From Gammaproteobacteria bacterium (GTDB taxonomy: Bacteria; Pseudomonadota; Gammaproteobacteria; SG8-11): a DNA stretch of 11,388 nt. The notes under the pieces were generated by a model. That model was not told the DNA's origin and did no database searches. It saw only the letters and a program-made list of their open reading frames with translations. The stretch spans positions 1-11,388 of the forward strand of contig JACQEQ010000044.1 in the NCBI GenBank assembly GCA_016200445.1, given 5' to 3'. Shown piece after piece: positions 1 to 7,462 of the stretch (position 1 is its first letter; each line of letters begins with the position of its first letter). Position numbers and translations under genes: made by a program.

Positions 1-1
1 A

Positions 2-562
2 TGTTTTTTTCTGATGGATTGGATACTACCTGCGGTAGCCGACGAACCTCCCACCATACCTTCTCCCGCGCCTTCCCCAGTTTCTCCCCCCGCGCACGGT
101 TGGTACCTTGGCGCAAGCATGGGTAGCACCACTCCCAAAGCGACGAACTTTGACAGCGCGCAGTCGTGGAATTACGACGCGGGTTATCGTTTTGAACTCC
201 TTAGTTCTGAATTGACCTACTCCTACCTCGGCCGGTTTCGTCATGTCAACGCTTCATCCACCGATGTGCGCGTATGGGGCGTTACACTCGCAGCGTTGCC
301 GCGTTATGAAGTCAATAACTGGTTGGAACTCGAAGGTTTGTTCGGCGTGCAGCGCTGGCGGGCCGACTCGCAACTTCTGGGCAAGCACTTTGGCCGCGAT
401 ACCGGCAGCGACATCACTTTTGGAGCGGGCATGTGGGTGAATATCCGAGGCACATTGATCGGAGATGGAACCGCATTGTCATTGCGCTGGCAGCATTACA
501 ACGACATCACCGGTAAAGAGCTAGGTCAATATGCGCTGGGGGTGCACTATGTGTTTCATTAA
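2..562 (+). CDS. Outer-membrane beta-barrel protein, 5' end cut by window edge
   Basis: The reading frame is open to the left edge. The first codons (Cys-Phe-Phe-Leu-Met-Asp-Trp-Ile-Leu-Pro-Ala-Val-Ala, then Asp-Glu) look like the end of a signal peptide cleaved after the Ala codon at 38-40. An ATG at 14 is in frame but would leave too short a signal sequence, so the real start probably lies outside the window. A proline-rich linker follows, then about 150 residues of alternating polar/aromatic strands starting at GWYLGASMG and ending in GVHYVFH, with many Tyr/Trp and Gly turns. This is the pattern of a small OMP beta-barrel domain of the OmpA/OmpW-like size class. Such proteins sit in the outer membrane; the ligand or role cannot be read from the sequence. 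The next gene overlaps its 3' end, so the two are probably co-expressed. The barrel assignment is by composition and strand pattern, not by a named family. Confidence 0.62.
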   Translation, partial: CFFLMDWILPAVADEPPTIPSPAPSPVSPPAHGWYLGASMGSTTPKATNFDSAQSWNYDAGYRFELLSSELTYSYLGRFRHVNASSTDVRVWGVTLAALPRYEVNNWLELEGLFGVQRWRADSQLLGKHFGRDTGSDITFGAGMWVNIRGTLIGDGTALSLRWQHYNDITGKELGQYALGVHYVFH

Positions 563-1376
563 TAGGTTATTGATGTGCGCGCTTGTACTCGTGATTACAA
601 TGTTGACGGGTTGTGGCGACGACGTGGTTGGCTCGAAGGATGTGGCAACCTCCGATATGTATGCCGACATGCATGTTTGGTCCTTCGGTGAGAACATCAT
701 TCTAACGACTACGGATCTTAAAAAAGGCGGGTCAAGCTCGAACACGCACGTGGTTTTGGAAGGCGGTGACCGCTTGCTTGTGTCGCTCAATACGCCGCTA
801 GATGCGGCGGGTGCGAGCGGTGATTTATTCGATCAAGTGGATGCTGCAACAGCGGCGCACAAGGTCATGGACGGCGGTCCAGAGGTTGCGGCGGGAATCC
901 CTTTTCTGTTTTCAGATGTGTGGGTTGCCGTTCCGTACCGGGCGCGTTTCGATACCGCAAAAGTCGGCGATACCTTCATCGTCGCGTTAGAACGTAATGA
1001 TTACGCCGATGCGCCTAACTCGACCGTGGTGTTGCCGGAATCGTTTGCGATCGTCACGCCTGCGAGCGGTGCCGAGATTTCACGCGCAACCGGTGTTGTC
1101 ATTTCATGGTCGCCAATTCAGGCGTCGACTTCGATTAATGTCAAGGCTGTTGTCACATGTTCCGCTGCAACGGTGGAGACCTGGTCGCAGACCATAACGG
1201 TCGATACCGGCAATGCAACCATTCCCGCCACTGCATTTACCACCGCCAGCGGTACCTGCGACATAAATATTGTCGTCGATCGCTACGTGCAAGGCACAGT
1301 CGATCCAAACTTCGGTCAAGGGGGTGGCTTCCGCGCGCACCAATCACGTTTCGTGTCTGCAAAGTCCAGCCCTTAG
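549..1376 (+). CDS. Putative outer-membrane lipoprotein of unknown function
   Basis: This is a protein of about 275 residues with a clear lipoprotein signal: Arg near the N terminus, a hydrophobic stretch (LLMCALVLVITM), then the lipobox Leu-Thr-Gly-Cys. The lipidated Cys is residue 22 from the ATG at 549. Gly at +2 and Asp-Asp at +3/+4 give no inner-membrane retention signal at +2, so outer-membrane sorting is likely. I chose the ATG at 549 because a GGGGG run lies six bases before it; an in-frame ATG at 531 would add six residues and is possible. The middle part is rich in Asp, Val and Thr. The C-terminal third (around IVTPASGAEIS through VVISWSP) resembles an Ig-like or fibronectin-III-like beta-sandwich, with two Cys (TCS and GTCD) that could form a disulfide. 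I do not recognise the family. The start lies within the barrel gene upstream (14-nt overlap), suggesting translational coupling and a possible joint envelope role. Confidence 0.7.
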   Translation: MCFINRLLMCALVLVITMLTGCGDDVVGSKDVATSDMYADMHVWSFGENIILTTTDLKKGGSSSNTHVVLEGGDRLLVSLNTPLDAAGASGDLFDQVDAATAAHKVMDGGPEVAAGIPFLFSDVWVAVPYRARFDTAKVGDTFIVALERNDYADAPNSTVVLPESFAIVTPASGAEISRATGVVISWSPIQASTSINVKAVVTCSAATVETWSQTITVDTGNATIPATAFTTASGTCDINIVVDRYVQGTVDPNFGQGGGFRAHQSRFVSAKSSP

Positions 1377-1425
1377 GCCTTTCGCCCGGCGTACACTACC
1401 CGCCGGATCTCGCCGGTGACGTGTT

Positions 1426-3933
1426 GTGACTGAACTACCCATCAATGCTGTTCTTCCCGAGGTGAAGCGCGCGCTGGTCGCGCGCGCTTGCGCAGTGTTG
1501 CAAGCGCCGCCCGGCGCCGGCAAAACCACGCGCGTGCCGCTCGCGTTGCTGAACGAACCGTGGCTGCATAATCAACGCATCATCATGCTCGAGCCACGCC
1601 GCTTGGCGGCGCGTAATGCGGCCGGTTGGATGGCGGAATTACTTGGCGAAGAAGCGGGCGCGACCATCGGCTATCGCACCCGCATGGACACCAAGGTGAG
1701 CGCGCGCACGCGCGTGGAAGTGGTGACCGAAGGCGTCCTTGCGCGCATGTTGCAGAGTGACGCGGAATTGCCCGGCGTGGGTTTGGTGATCTTCGACGAA
1801 TTTCACGAGCGCAGCATCCACACCGATTTGGGGCTGGCTTTATGCCTGGACGTGCAGCGCAATTTGCGGCCCGGATTACGCGTGCTGGTGATGTCCGCGA
1901 CGCTCGATGCGGCGCCGGTTGCACGCTTACTCAATGATGCGCCGTTGATCACCAGCAGCGGGCGCAGTTATCCTGTCGAGCTCCGCTACGTCGGCGCGGT
2001 GCCGGAGCGTGAGCGGCTCGCCGTGCTGGCGCGCATCGTGGTGCAGGCGGTGCATGATCAGCCCGGCAGTGCGCTGGTGTTTTTACCCGGAGCAGGTGAG
2101 ATTCACAAAGCCGGCGCGTTGTTGCGTGCGGCGGCATTGCCCAACGACGTCAGCGTACACGCGTTGTACGGAGATTTACCGCGTGCTGCTCAAGAAGCCG
2201 CGATTCAGCCGTGCAAACCCGGCCTGCGCAAAATCGTGTTAGCCACCTCGATTGCCGAAACCAGTTTGACCATCGAAGGCGTGCGCGTCGTGGTCGATAG
2301 CGGGGTTATGCGCGTGCCGCGCTTCGAGCCGCGCAGCGGCATGTCGCGACTGGAAACCGTGCGGGTATCACGGGCGTCAGCTGACCAACGTTGTGGCCGC
2401 GCCGGTCGGTTGGAGCCGGGGGTTTGCTTTCGGCCATGGAGCGAAAGCGAACACAAAGCCTTGCAGCCGTTTACCTCACCTGAAATTCGCGTTGCCGATC
2501 TTGCGCCGCTGGTGTTGGAGCTGGCGCAGTGGGGCGTGCATGATGCGCAACAATTGTCATGGTTGGACCCGCCGCCGCCAGCCGCGCAGGCACAAGCGCG
2601 CGAACTGCTGCGGCGGCTGGGTGCGCTGGATGAGCGCGAGCGCATCACCGCGCACGGCAAAACGATGGCGCAATTAGCCTTGCATCCGCGCCTCGCACAC
2701 ATGTTGTTGCGCGCGCAGGAATGGAAATTGGGTGGAGTCGCGTGTGACTTGGCTGCGCTGTTGAACGAGCGCGACGTAATGAAGGGTGCAGGCAGCGCAC
2801 GCGATGCGGATGTGCGCTCGCGTTTGGAATTGTTGCGGCGCGGGGCTCAAAGCACGGGCAGAAGCAGCTTCGACACTGCAGCGTTGCAACGCGTTACGCA
2901 AGCGTCGCGGCAATGGCAAAAGCATTTGCGCGTCGAACCTGCGCAAGCACAGGACCTGCACTCGGCCGGATTGCTGCTCGCACTGGCCTATCCCGACCGC
3001 ATTGCGCAGCGCCGCGGTGCCGAAGGTTATCGTTATCTGCTCGCTAACGGGCGCGGAGCGTTTTTGCAGGAAGGGGAAGGCCTGGCGAAGGCGGAATATC
3101 TGGCCGTGGCGGAGGTCGACGGCGGCGAGCGCGAAGCGCGCATTTATCTGGCGGCGCCGTTAGATGAGGCCGATCTGGAGCAAGCCTGCGGTGCGCAGCT
3201 CGAAACGGTTGAGCAGGTGGTGTGGAACAGTCGCGAGCAAGCGGTGAATGCGCGTCGCCAACGCCGCTACGGCGAGCTGGTATTGAAAGACGATCCATTG
3301 CAGAAGCCCGATCCGCAAAAAGTGTTGCAAGCGTTGTTGCACGGTGTGCGCGAGCGGGGCGTGGCGGCGTTGCCGTGGACGCCGGCCGCACGTAACTGGC
3401 AGGCGCGCGTGCTGTTGTTGCGGCGCGCGGCGGGGGTAGTTGCATGGCCCGATGTCGGCGATGCCGCACTGGCAGCGCAGCTTGACAACTGGCTCGCGCC
3501 GCACCTGCACGGCATCACGCGCTGGAGCGATGTGCAACGTGTTGATCTGTTACCGGCGTTACAGGAGCTAATCGGCTGGAAACAACGTCAAGCCTTGGAT
3601 ATCGATGCGCCCACCCATATCACCGTGCCAAGCGGTTCGCGTGTGGCAATCGACTACACGTACGGCGACACGCCAGTGTTGGCGGTGCGTTTGCAGGAAA
3701 TGTTCGGTTTGGGCGAAACACCGTGTATCGCCAATGGCCGCGTGCCGCTGCTGTTACATTTGCTGTCACCGGCGCGTCATCCGGTGCAGGTCACCGGTGA
3801 TCTGGCGAGTTTTTGGAAAAATTCCTATCAAGACGTGAAGAAAGATTTGAAGGGCCGCTACCCGAAACACGATTGGCCCGAGGACCCGCTGCAAGCACGG
3901 CCGACGGCGCGCGCGAAGCCGCGCGGCAGATGA
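1426..3933 (+). CDS. hrpB: ATP-dependent RNA helicase HrpB
   Basis: This is an 835-residue DEAH-type superfamily 2 helicase, close to the usual HrpB length of just over 800. Visible motifs in order are Walker A (PPGAGKTT, residues 28-35), Walker B/motif II DEFHERS (124-130), motif III MSAT (156-159) and motif VI QRCGRAGR (321-328). A helicase-associated HA2-like region follows. The C-terminal part (IDYTYGDTPVLAVRLQEMFG through WKNSYQDVKKDLKGRYPKHDWPEDP) is the HrpB-specific C-terminal domain, which separates it from HrpA. The start is a GTG; the N-terminal sequence LPINAVLPEV matches the usual HrpB beginning, but no strong Shine-Dalgarno sequence precedes it. HrpB is a cytoplasmic ATPase thought to act on RNA, and its physiological substrate is poorly defined. 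The can gene starts 42 bp downstream, so co-transcription is plausible. All catalytic motifs are intact. Confidence 0.97.
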   Translation: MTELPINAVLPEVKRALVARACAVLQAPPGAGKTTRVPLALLNEPWLHNQRIIMLEPRRLAARNAAGWMAELLGEEAGATIGYRTRMDTKVSARTRVEVVTEGVLARMLQSDAELPGVGLVIFDEFHERSIHTDLGLALCLDVQRNLRPGLRVLVMSATLDAAPVARLLNDAPLITSSGRSYPVELRYVGAVPERERLAVLARIVVQAVHDQPGSALVFLPGAGEIHKAGALLRAAALPNDVSVHALYGDLPRAAQEAAIQPCKPGLRKIVLATSIAETSLTIEGVRVVVDSGVMRVPRFEPRSGMSRLETVRVSRASADQRCGRAGRLEPGVCFRPWSESEHKALQPFTSPEIRVADLAPLVLELAQWGVHDAQQLSWLDPPPPAAQAQARELLRRLGALDERERITAHGKTMAQLALHPRLAHMLLRAQEWKLGGVACDLAALLNERDVMKGAGSARDADVRSRLELLRRGAQSTGRSSFDTAALQRVTQASRQWQKHLRVEPAQAQDLHSAGLLLALAYPDRIAQRRGAEGYRYLLANGRGAFLQEGEGLAKAEYLAVAEVDGGEREARIYLAAPLDEADLEQACGAQLETVEQVVWNSREQAVNARRQRRYGELVLKDDPLQKPDPQKVLQALLHGVRERGVAALPWTPAARNWQARVLLLRRAAGVVAWPDVGDAALAAQLDNWLAPHLHGITRWSDVQRVDLLPALQELIGWKQRQALDIDAPTHITVPSGSRVAIDYTYGDTPVLAVRLQEMFGLGETPCIANGRVPLLLHLLSPARHPVQVTGDLASFWKNSYQDVKKDLKGRYPKHDWPEDPLQARPTARAKPRGR

Positions 3934-3975
3934 TAAAATCACACACCACACTATCGACATCTACGAGGACACCCC

Positions 3976-4626
3976 ATGCGCTTTTTGTTAAATCTGTTTG
4001 AAAATAACCGCGCTTGGGCGCAGCGCATCAGCTCCGAAGACCCGGATTTTTTTTCTAAGCTATCGCAGCAGCAGCAACCGGAATACTTATGGATCGGCTG
4101 TTCCGATGCGCGCGTACCGGCCAATGAAATCGTTGGCCTGTTACCGGGTGAATTGTTCGTGCATCGCAATGTTGCCAATGTGGTGGTGCACACGGACCTG
4201 AATTGCCTGTCGGTGGTGCAGTTCGCTATCGACGTGCTCAAGGTGAAACACATCATCGTGTGCGGCCATTATGGTTGCGGCGGCATCAACGCGGTGATCA
4301 ATCGCAGCGAGTTGGGTTTGATCGACAACTGGCTCCGTTATGTTGAAGACGTGTATCTGAAGTACCGTGCGCCGCTCGATGCCATTGCCGATCCGATCCA
4401 GCGCGCCGACAAACTGTGCGAACTCAATGTGGTCGAGCAGGTGGAAAACCTGTGCCGGACCACCGTGGTGCAAAACGCCTGGAAAAATGGCCAACCTTTG
4501 GCGGTGCACGGCTGGGTCTATCGCGTCGACGATGGCATCCTGCGTGACCTCAACATCTGCCTGAACAACGCCAACGAAATGCCCACGTTACATGCCGCAG
4601 CGCGCCGCATAGTGACCGCAACGTAG
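3976..4626 (+). CDS. can: Beta-class carbonic anhydrase
   Basis: This 216-residue cytoplasmic zinc enzyme interconverts CO2 and bicarbonate, supplying bicarbonate for carboxylation reactions. The zinc site is intact: C42, H98 and C101, in the motifs IGCSDARVPAN and VCGHYGCGG. The catalytic dyad D44/R46 is present. These positions are identical in number to E. coli Can, and the length is close to its 220 residues. The ending HGWVYRVDDGIL plus a short tail is typical. A GAGG Shine-Dalgarno sequence (3965-3968) lies seven bases before the ATG. The gene follows hrpB by 42 bp, probably in the same transcription unit. The TAG stop codon lies inside a GTAGGAGC sequence that resembles an extragenic repeat. 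Confidence 0.97.
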   Translation: MRFLLNLFENNRAWAQRISSEDPDFFSKLSQQQQPEYLWIGCSDARVPANEIVGLLPGELFVHRNVANVVVHTDLNCLSVVQFAIDVLKVKHIIVCGHYGCGGINAVINRSELGLIDNWLRYVEDVYLKYRAPLDAIADPIQRADKLCELNVVEQVENLCRTTVVQNAWKNGQPLAVHGWVYRVDDGILRDLNICLNNANEMPTLHAAARRIVTAT

Positions 4627-4647
4627 GAGCGATGTCCTCGCCGCGAT
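4623..4647. repeat. Degenerate GTAGGAGC-type palindromic repeat
   Basis: GTAGGAGC begins at the last codon of can and supplies its TAG stop. It continues into GCGA-TGTCC-TCGC, a four-base-pair stem with a five-base loop, followed by CGCGAT. This resembles one end of the GTAGGAGC extragenic palindromes known from pseudomonads and xanthomonads, but no matching second arm (GCTCCTAC) follows nearby. A similar, more complete copy lies at 11147-11201. It could be chance. Confidence 0.3.
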
Positions 4648-4704
4648 GTGCGCGTGTCAACCAAATCACAAGTGACGCGTTATTCACAGTAAAGCGAGTC
4701 GTGC

Positions 4705-5265
4705 GTGCGTAATCCAGATACCTCTGCAAACACCGACACGAAGCGCCGACTGGATGCGTTTCTGGCGCAAGTCGAACGCCGCGCTTACCGCATGGCCTTG
4801 ATCGCCACGCGCCAGCGCGACGATGCGCTCGACATCGTGCAGGACGCGATGTTCAAGTTGGTGCGCAGCTACGCACACAAGCCCGAAGCGGAATGGACGC
4901 CGTTGTTCTATCGTGTTTTGCAGACCTGTATTTTGGATTGGTCGCGGCGCCGCAAAGTGCGCAACCTGTGGCAGCGCGTACTCGGTGGACACGATGACGA
5001 CGGCGAGGATCCGTTTGCGTTAGTGCCGGACTCCGTGCACGCAACACCGGATCACCGCGTGGCCCAGACTGCGGCAATGGATGCATTAGAGCGCGCACTG
5101 GCACAGTTGCCATTACGTCAACACCAGGCCTTTTTGTTGCGTGTGTGGGAAGGCATGGACACCGCGCAAACTGCGCAAGCGATGGGGTGCTCGGAGGGGA
5201 GTGTGAAAACGCATTACTCGCGCGCGGTGCACGCACTGCGTGAATTACTGGAGGAACATGCATGA
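4705..5265 (+). CDS. RNA polymerase sigma factor, sigma-70 family (ECF/RpoE-like)
   Basis: This 186-residue protein has only sigma regions 2 and 4, as in group IV (ECF) factors. Region 2 spans about residues 16-85 (LDAFLAQVERRAYRMA, then DDALDIVQDAMFKLV, the core-binding helix, then a Trp/Arg-rich promoter-melting segment, YRVLQTCILDWSRRRK). Region 4 spans about 125-182, with a helix-turn-helix at about 152-173 (TAQTAQAMGCSEGSVKTHYSRA). A variable acidic linker (GGHDDDGEDP) joins them. The start is GTG at 4705: the frame is closed by a TAA at 4690-4692 and no ATG precedes region 2. The Shine-Dalgarno sequence is weak. The stop overlaps the start of the DUF3619-like gene by four bases, so the two are translationally coupled, as is common for sigma factors and their regulators. 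The regulon cannot be read from the window. I see no copy of a recognisable autoregulated promoter before it. Confidence 0.93.
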   Translation: MRNPDTSANTDTKRRLDAFLAQVERRAYRMALIATRQRDDALDIVQDAMFKLVRSYAHKPEAEWTPLFYRVLQTCILDWSRRRKVRNLWQRVLGGHDDDGEDPFALVPDSVHATPDHRVAQTAAMDALERALAQLPLRQHQAFLLRVWEGMDTAQTAQAMGCSEGSVKTHYSRAVHALRELLEEHA

Positions 5266-5621
5266 GCGAACGTGACGAATTAGACCCCGCAACAATGCAG
5301 CGGGCACGTGCGCGCCTGGAGCAGGGCGCTGAACGGTTAAATGTCTATACCGTGCAACGTTTGGCGCAGGCGCGGGCCGCCGCATTGAACGGCGAGCGCA
5401 CACCACGCACGTCGCGTTCGTGGTTGTTACCGGCTCTGGGTACAGCGGTTGCCGCCGCCCTGGTGGTTTCCGTAACGCTGCAAGTGATGCACAAGCCGGA
5501 TGTGGCGGCCATCGATGTCGCGACGCTCGATATGGAGCTGCTTACGTCGGACGATGATTTAGAGCTATACCAGGACCTGGAATTCTACACGTGGCTCGAC
5601 GATGAACACGAAAGCGGTTAG
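5262..5621 (+). CDS. DUF3619-like single-pass membrane protein, candidate sigma regulator
   Basis: This 119-residue protein has a soluble, charged N-terminal half (LDPATMQRARARLEQGAERL then YTVQRLAQARAAAL), one transmembrane helix at about residues 54-76 (WLLPALGTAVAAALVVSVTL), and a very acidic C-terminal tail (about 80-119) rich in Asp, Glu and Leu. The sequence and position match the DUF3619 family usually found next to this type of sigma factor; I assign it by recognition, not by search. Basic residues before the helix predict a cytoplasmic N terminus and a periplasmic tail. That layout, and the ATGA overlap with the sigma gene, fit an anti-sigma-like role, but the N-terminal part lacks a zinc-binding HxxxCxxC motif. 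GGAGGAA precedes the ATG at 5250-5256. Confidence 0.8.
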   Translation: MSERDELDPATMQRARARLEQGAERLNVYTVQRLAQARAAALNGERTPRTSRSWLLPALGTAVAAALVVSVTLQVMHKPDVAAIDVATLDMELLTSDDDLELYQDLEFYTWLDDEHESG

Positions 5622-5676
5622 GTGATCTATGGAACTTAAATTTAGCCATGAATCCCGAATATCGACACACGGCACC

Positions 5677-5821
5677 CCTTCCCCCTGCAAGAGGGAGGGC
5701 GAGGATGGCGGTGTGCACGCGCACCGTCTCATGTATCACCCCCATCCTCGGCAACTGCGCCATGCGTTGCTCTACCACCTGCATCCTTGCAGTCGTGTCT
5801 TGCCCCGTTACACGGGGAAGG
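5677..5821. repeat. Nested palindromic repeat element within the sigma cluster
   Basis: The 252-bp gap between the DUF3619-like gene and the next gene holds a large imperfect palindrome. The outer ends are CCTTCCCC (5677-5684) and GGGGAAGG (5814-5821). An inner pair, GCGAGGATGGCGGTG (5699-5713) and CACCCCCATCCTCGG (5737-5751), matches at 13 of 15 positions. Small hairpins sit at each end: CCCT-GCAAG-AGGG (5683-5695) and CCCCGT-TAC-ACGGGG (5803-5817). Short open frames across it have no coding features. It looks like a dispersed non-coding repeat; whether it is multicopy cannot be told from one window. It may act as a transcription attenuator or RNA stabiliser between the two halves of the cluster. 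Confidence 0.6.
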
Positions 5822-5873
5822 AACGTTCCGTTCGAGCGATGAGATCGTGCCGCAAAGATGAATTTCAAACAGC

Positions 5874-6095
5874 ATGAGGCATTCAACGGGTACCTGGTTA
5901 TTAGCTTTGTGCTTTGCAGGGGCTGCGCACGCCACGCCGGATAAAAGCAACGACCCGCCCCCAAGCATGGAGCTACTGGAATTTCTGGGTGAATGGCAAA
6001 CCAGCAAGGGCGAGCTTATCGATCCGTTGCAATTGCAGGACGTGGAAACACCGGACGAGAGTCCGAAGGTGAAAAAGGGTGATCAGCATGGTTAA
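5874..6095 (+). CDS. Small exported protein of the sigma/DUF3106 cluster
   Basis: This 73-residue protein has a signal peptide (MRHSTGTWLLALCFAGAAHA, cleavage likely after Ala20). The mature part is only about 53 residues: a Pro/Asp-rich start, a core MELLEFLGEWQTSKGELIDP, and a charged tail. Small proteins with an ELLEFLG-(E/D)-W-x(n)-GE-x-IDP core commonly precede DUF3106 genes in related clusters (recalled, not searched). An in-frame TGA at 5859-5861 leaves ATG 5874 as the only sensible start; the Shine-Dalgarno sequence is poor. Its 3' end overlaps the DUF3106-like start by eight bases, indicating coupled translation. It is presumably periplasmic; the function is unknown. Confidence 0.78.
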   Translation: MRHSTGTWLLALCFAGAAHATPDKSNDPPPSMELLEFLGEWQTSKGELIDPLQLQDVETPDESPKVKKGDQHG

Positions 6096-6615
6096 GCGCA
6101 TCGTATTGATGGGGCTATTTAGCCTGTGGGCGTGCAGCGCAGTGCTGGCTGACGAAGCCACAAAAATTCCGTGGTCCGTGCTGAGCGCTGACGAGCAAGC
6201 TATGCTGCAACCGTTCGCTGCGCAATGGGATCAACTTCCGGCCCAACGCCAACAGCGGTTACAAGCCGGCGCGCAACACTGGGCGCACATGCCCCCGCAA
6301 GAACGCGCACAAGCGCGCGAACGCTTTAAAAACTGGCGTGACTTGCCGCCCGAAGCGCGCGATAATATTCGCAAGCGCTACGAAAAATTTCAACAACTGC
6401 CTCCCAATGAGCAGGAGCGTATCCGTAAACGCTGGGAATGGTTTCGCAGCTTGCCGCCCGAGCGCCGCGCCGAACTGCGCGAACGCTGGAAGAGCATGAC
6501 GCCGGAGCAACGTCGTGAAGCGATGGAGCGCCGCGAACGCAATCGCGACCTGACGATCGAACAGCGGCGTGAGCTACGCGAGCAACGGCAGCAACAACGC
6601 CGCGAGCGGAATTGA
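6088..6615 (+). CDS. DUF3106-like exported protein with 18-residue repeats
   Basis: This protein has 175 residues from the ATG at 6088, which has AGGG (6076-6079) eight bases before it; a GTG at 6079 is in frame and less likely. A signal peptide (MVKRIVLMGLFSLWACSAVLA) is followed by DEATK. The mature protein is built of 18-residue units starting with Leu/Met-Pro-(Pro/Ala) at residues 50, 68, 86 and 104, then a shorter unit at 122 and a last one at 137. Each carries Arg-rich helix positions and an aromatic near its end (W65, W83, F101, F119). The tail is almost pure Arg, Glu and Gln. This is the DUF3106 pattern. It is likely helical and periplasmic, with a strong positive charge that could bind acidic partners such as the acidic tail of the DUF3619-like protein; that pairing is my inference. 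Confidence 0.85.
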   Translation: MVKRIVLMGLFSLWACSAVLADEATKIPWSVLSADEQAMLQPFAAQWDQLPAQRQQRLQAGAQHWAHMPPQERAQARERFKNWRDLPPEARDNIRKRYEKFQQLPPNEQERIRKRWEWFRSLPPERRAELRERWKSMTPEQRREAMERRERNRDLTIEQRRELREQRQQQRRERN

Positions 6616-6756
6616 TTCGCAATGAATTTGTCAATAACAGGCATATTTGGCTGCGCCGATTACTTCAGCCGCTGCGGATGGCCGCTCTTGCTGTGGGGTA
6701 GAACAAAGTAAGCCTGCCGGTCAAAATAACGAATAAATTTTGCAAGGAACGCACGC

Positions 6757-7437
6757 GTGATGCACGGAAAAAAGGCCTTGCTGTTGGATATGAACAGCAC
6801 CTTTATGTTCGGCGAAGACCGTTTTGGCGACGATCAAGATTTCTCCGTACACTACGCGCGGCTCGGTGGTAGCTTGCTGCGCAACGACATCAACCGGATC
6901 ATCCGTCATACCTATGAATATCTAAAGCTTCGCTATCCCGACGAAAAATACCGGCACGAATTTCCGTCCTTGGCGAGCGCAATTCACGACGTCTGTGCGA
7001 TCGGCTTACCCGACGCTGAGCTTGCGAAGATCATCGATACTTTTGCCTTCCACGAACTCGGCACAATTCCACACGCCTATGCCGCCGCGCTACACATGTT
7101 GCGAAAGAAATACGTCTTGGCTGCGGTGATCGACATCTGGTCGCCGAAAGCGGCGTGGCTTGACACATTCGAGCGCAGCGGCATTGCGCCGTTATTTTCG
7201 GCGCTGTCGTTCTCGTCCGACCACGGTATGGTGAAGCCTTCGCCCAAACCGTTCGAGCAGGTGCTCGTCACGCTTGGCGTAGCAAAAGCTGACGCGGTCG
7301 TGATCGGCGATTCACCGCGCCGCGATCTGGGCGGCGCGACGAATGCGGGGATTGATTGTATTTTAGTGGGCGGGGCGAAGCATCCTAAGGCGATTGCGAG
7401 TGTCGTGAATTTGTTAGCGCTGTGTGAGGGGTTCTAG
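6757..7437 (+). CDS. HAD-superfamily hydrolase with DxN motif I
   Basis: This 226-residue protein has a HAD fold of the Rossmann-like phosphatase type. Motif I is LLLDMNSTF, with nucleophile D11 present but the usual second Asp replaced by N13. Motif II is probably VIDIWS (124-129), motif III is K160 in MVKPSPKPF, and motif IV is GDSPRRD (184-190), which supplies the metal-binding acids. The helical cap lies between motifs I and II (about residues 20-95), as in subclass C1. It should be a cytoplasmic metal-dependent hydrolase or phosphotransferase; the substrate is unknown. The start is GTG at 6757 or the ATG directly after it at 6760; AAGGAA (6744-6749) serves either. It stands alone between the DUF3106-like gene (141-bp gap with no feature I can support) and the convergent cytochrome gene 25 bp downstream. 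Confidence 0.88.
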   Translation: MMHGKKALLLDMNSTFMFGEDRFGDDQDFSVHYARLGGSLLRNDINRIIRHTYEYLKLRYPDEKYRHEFPSLASAIHDVCAIGLPDAELAKIIDTFAFHELGTIPHAYAAALHMLRKKYVLAAVIDIWSPKAAWLDTFERSGIAPLFSALSFSSDHGMVKPSPKPFEQVLVTLGVAKADAVVIGDSPRRDLGGATNAGIDCILVGGAKHPKAIASVVNLLALCEGF

Positions 7438-7462
7438 CATTGTGGCCCTAACCGATGCCGAG

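Noticed and set aside
1392..1397. TACACT as a -10 box before hrpB
   Set aside because: There is no matching -35 box at 16-18 bp upstream.
2205..2702. 165-codon minus-strand open frame inside hrpB
   Set aside because: It lies opposite the conserved helicase core, is rich in Arg, Ser and Cys as antisense frames of GC-rich genes are, and shows no motif.
3044..3537. Minus-strand open frames of 125-141 codons inside hrpB
   Set aside because: They overlap each other and the HrpB C-terminal region, with Ala/Arg/Pro-rich antisense composition.
5629..5877. Plus-strand open frames across the gap after the DUF3619-like gene
   Set aside because: They cross the palindromic repeat, have no Shine-Dalgarno sequence or family resemblance, and their composition follows the repeat arms.
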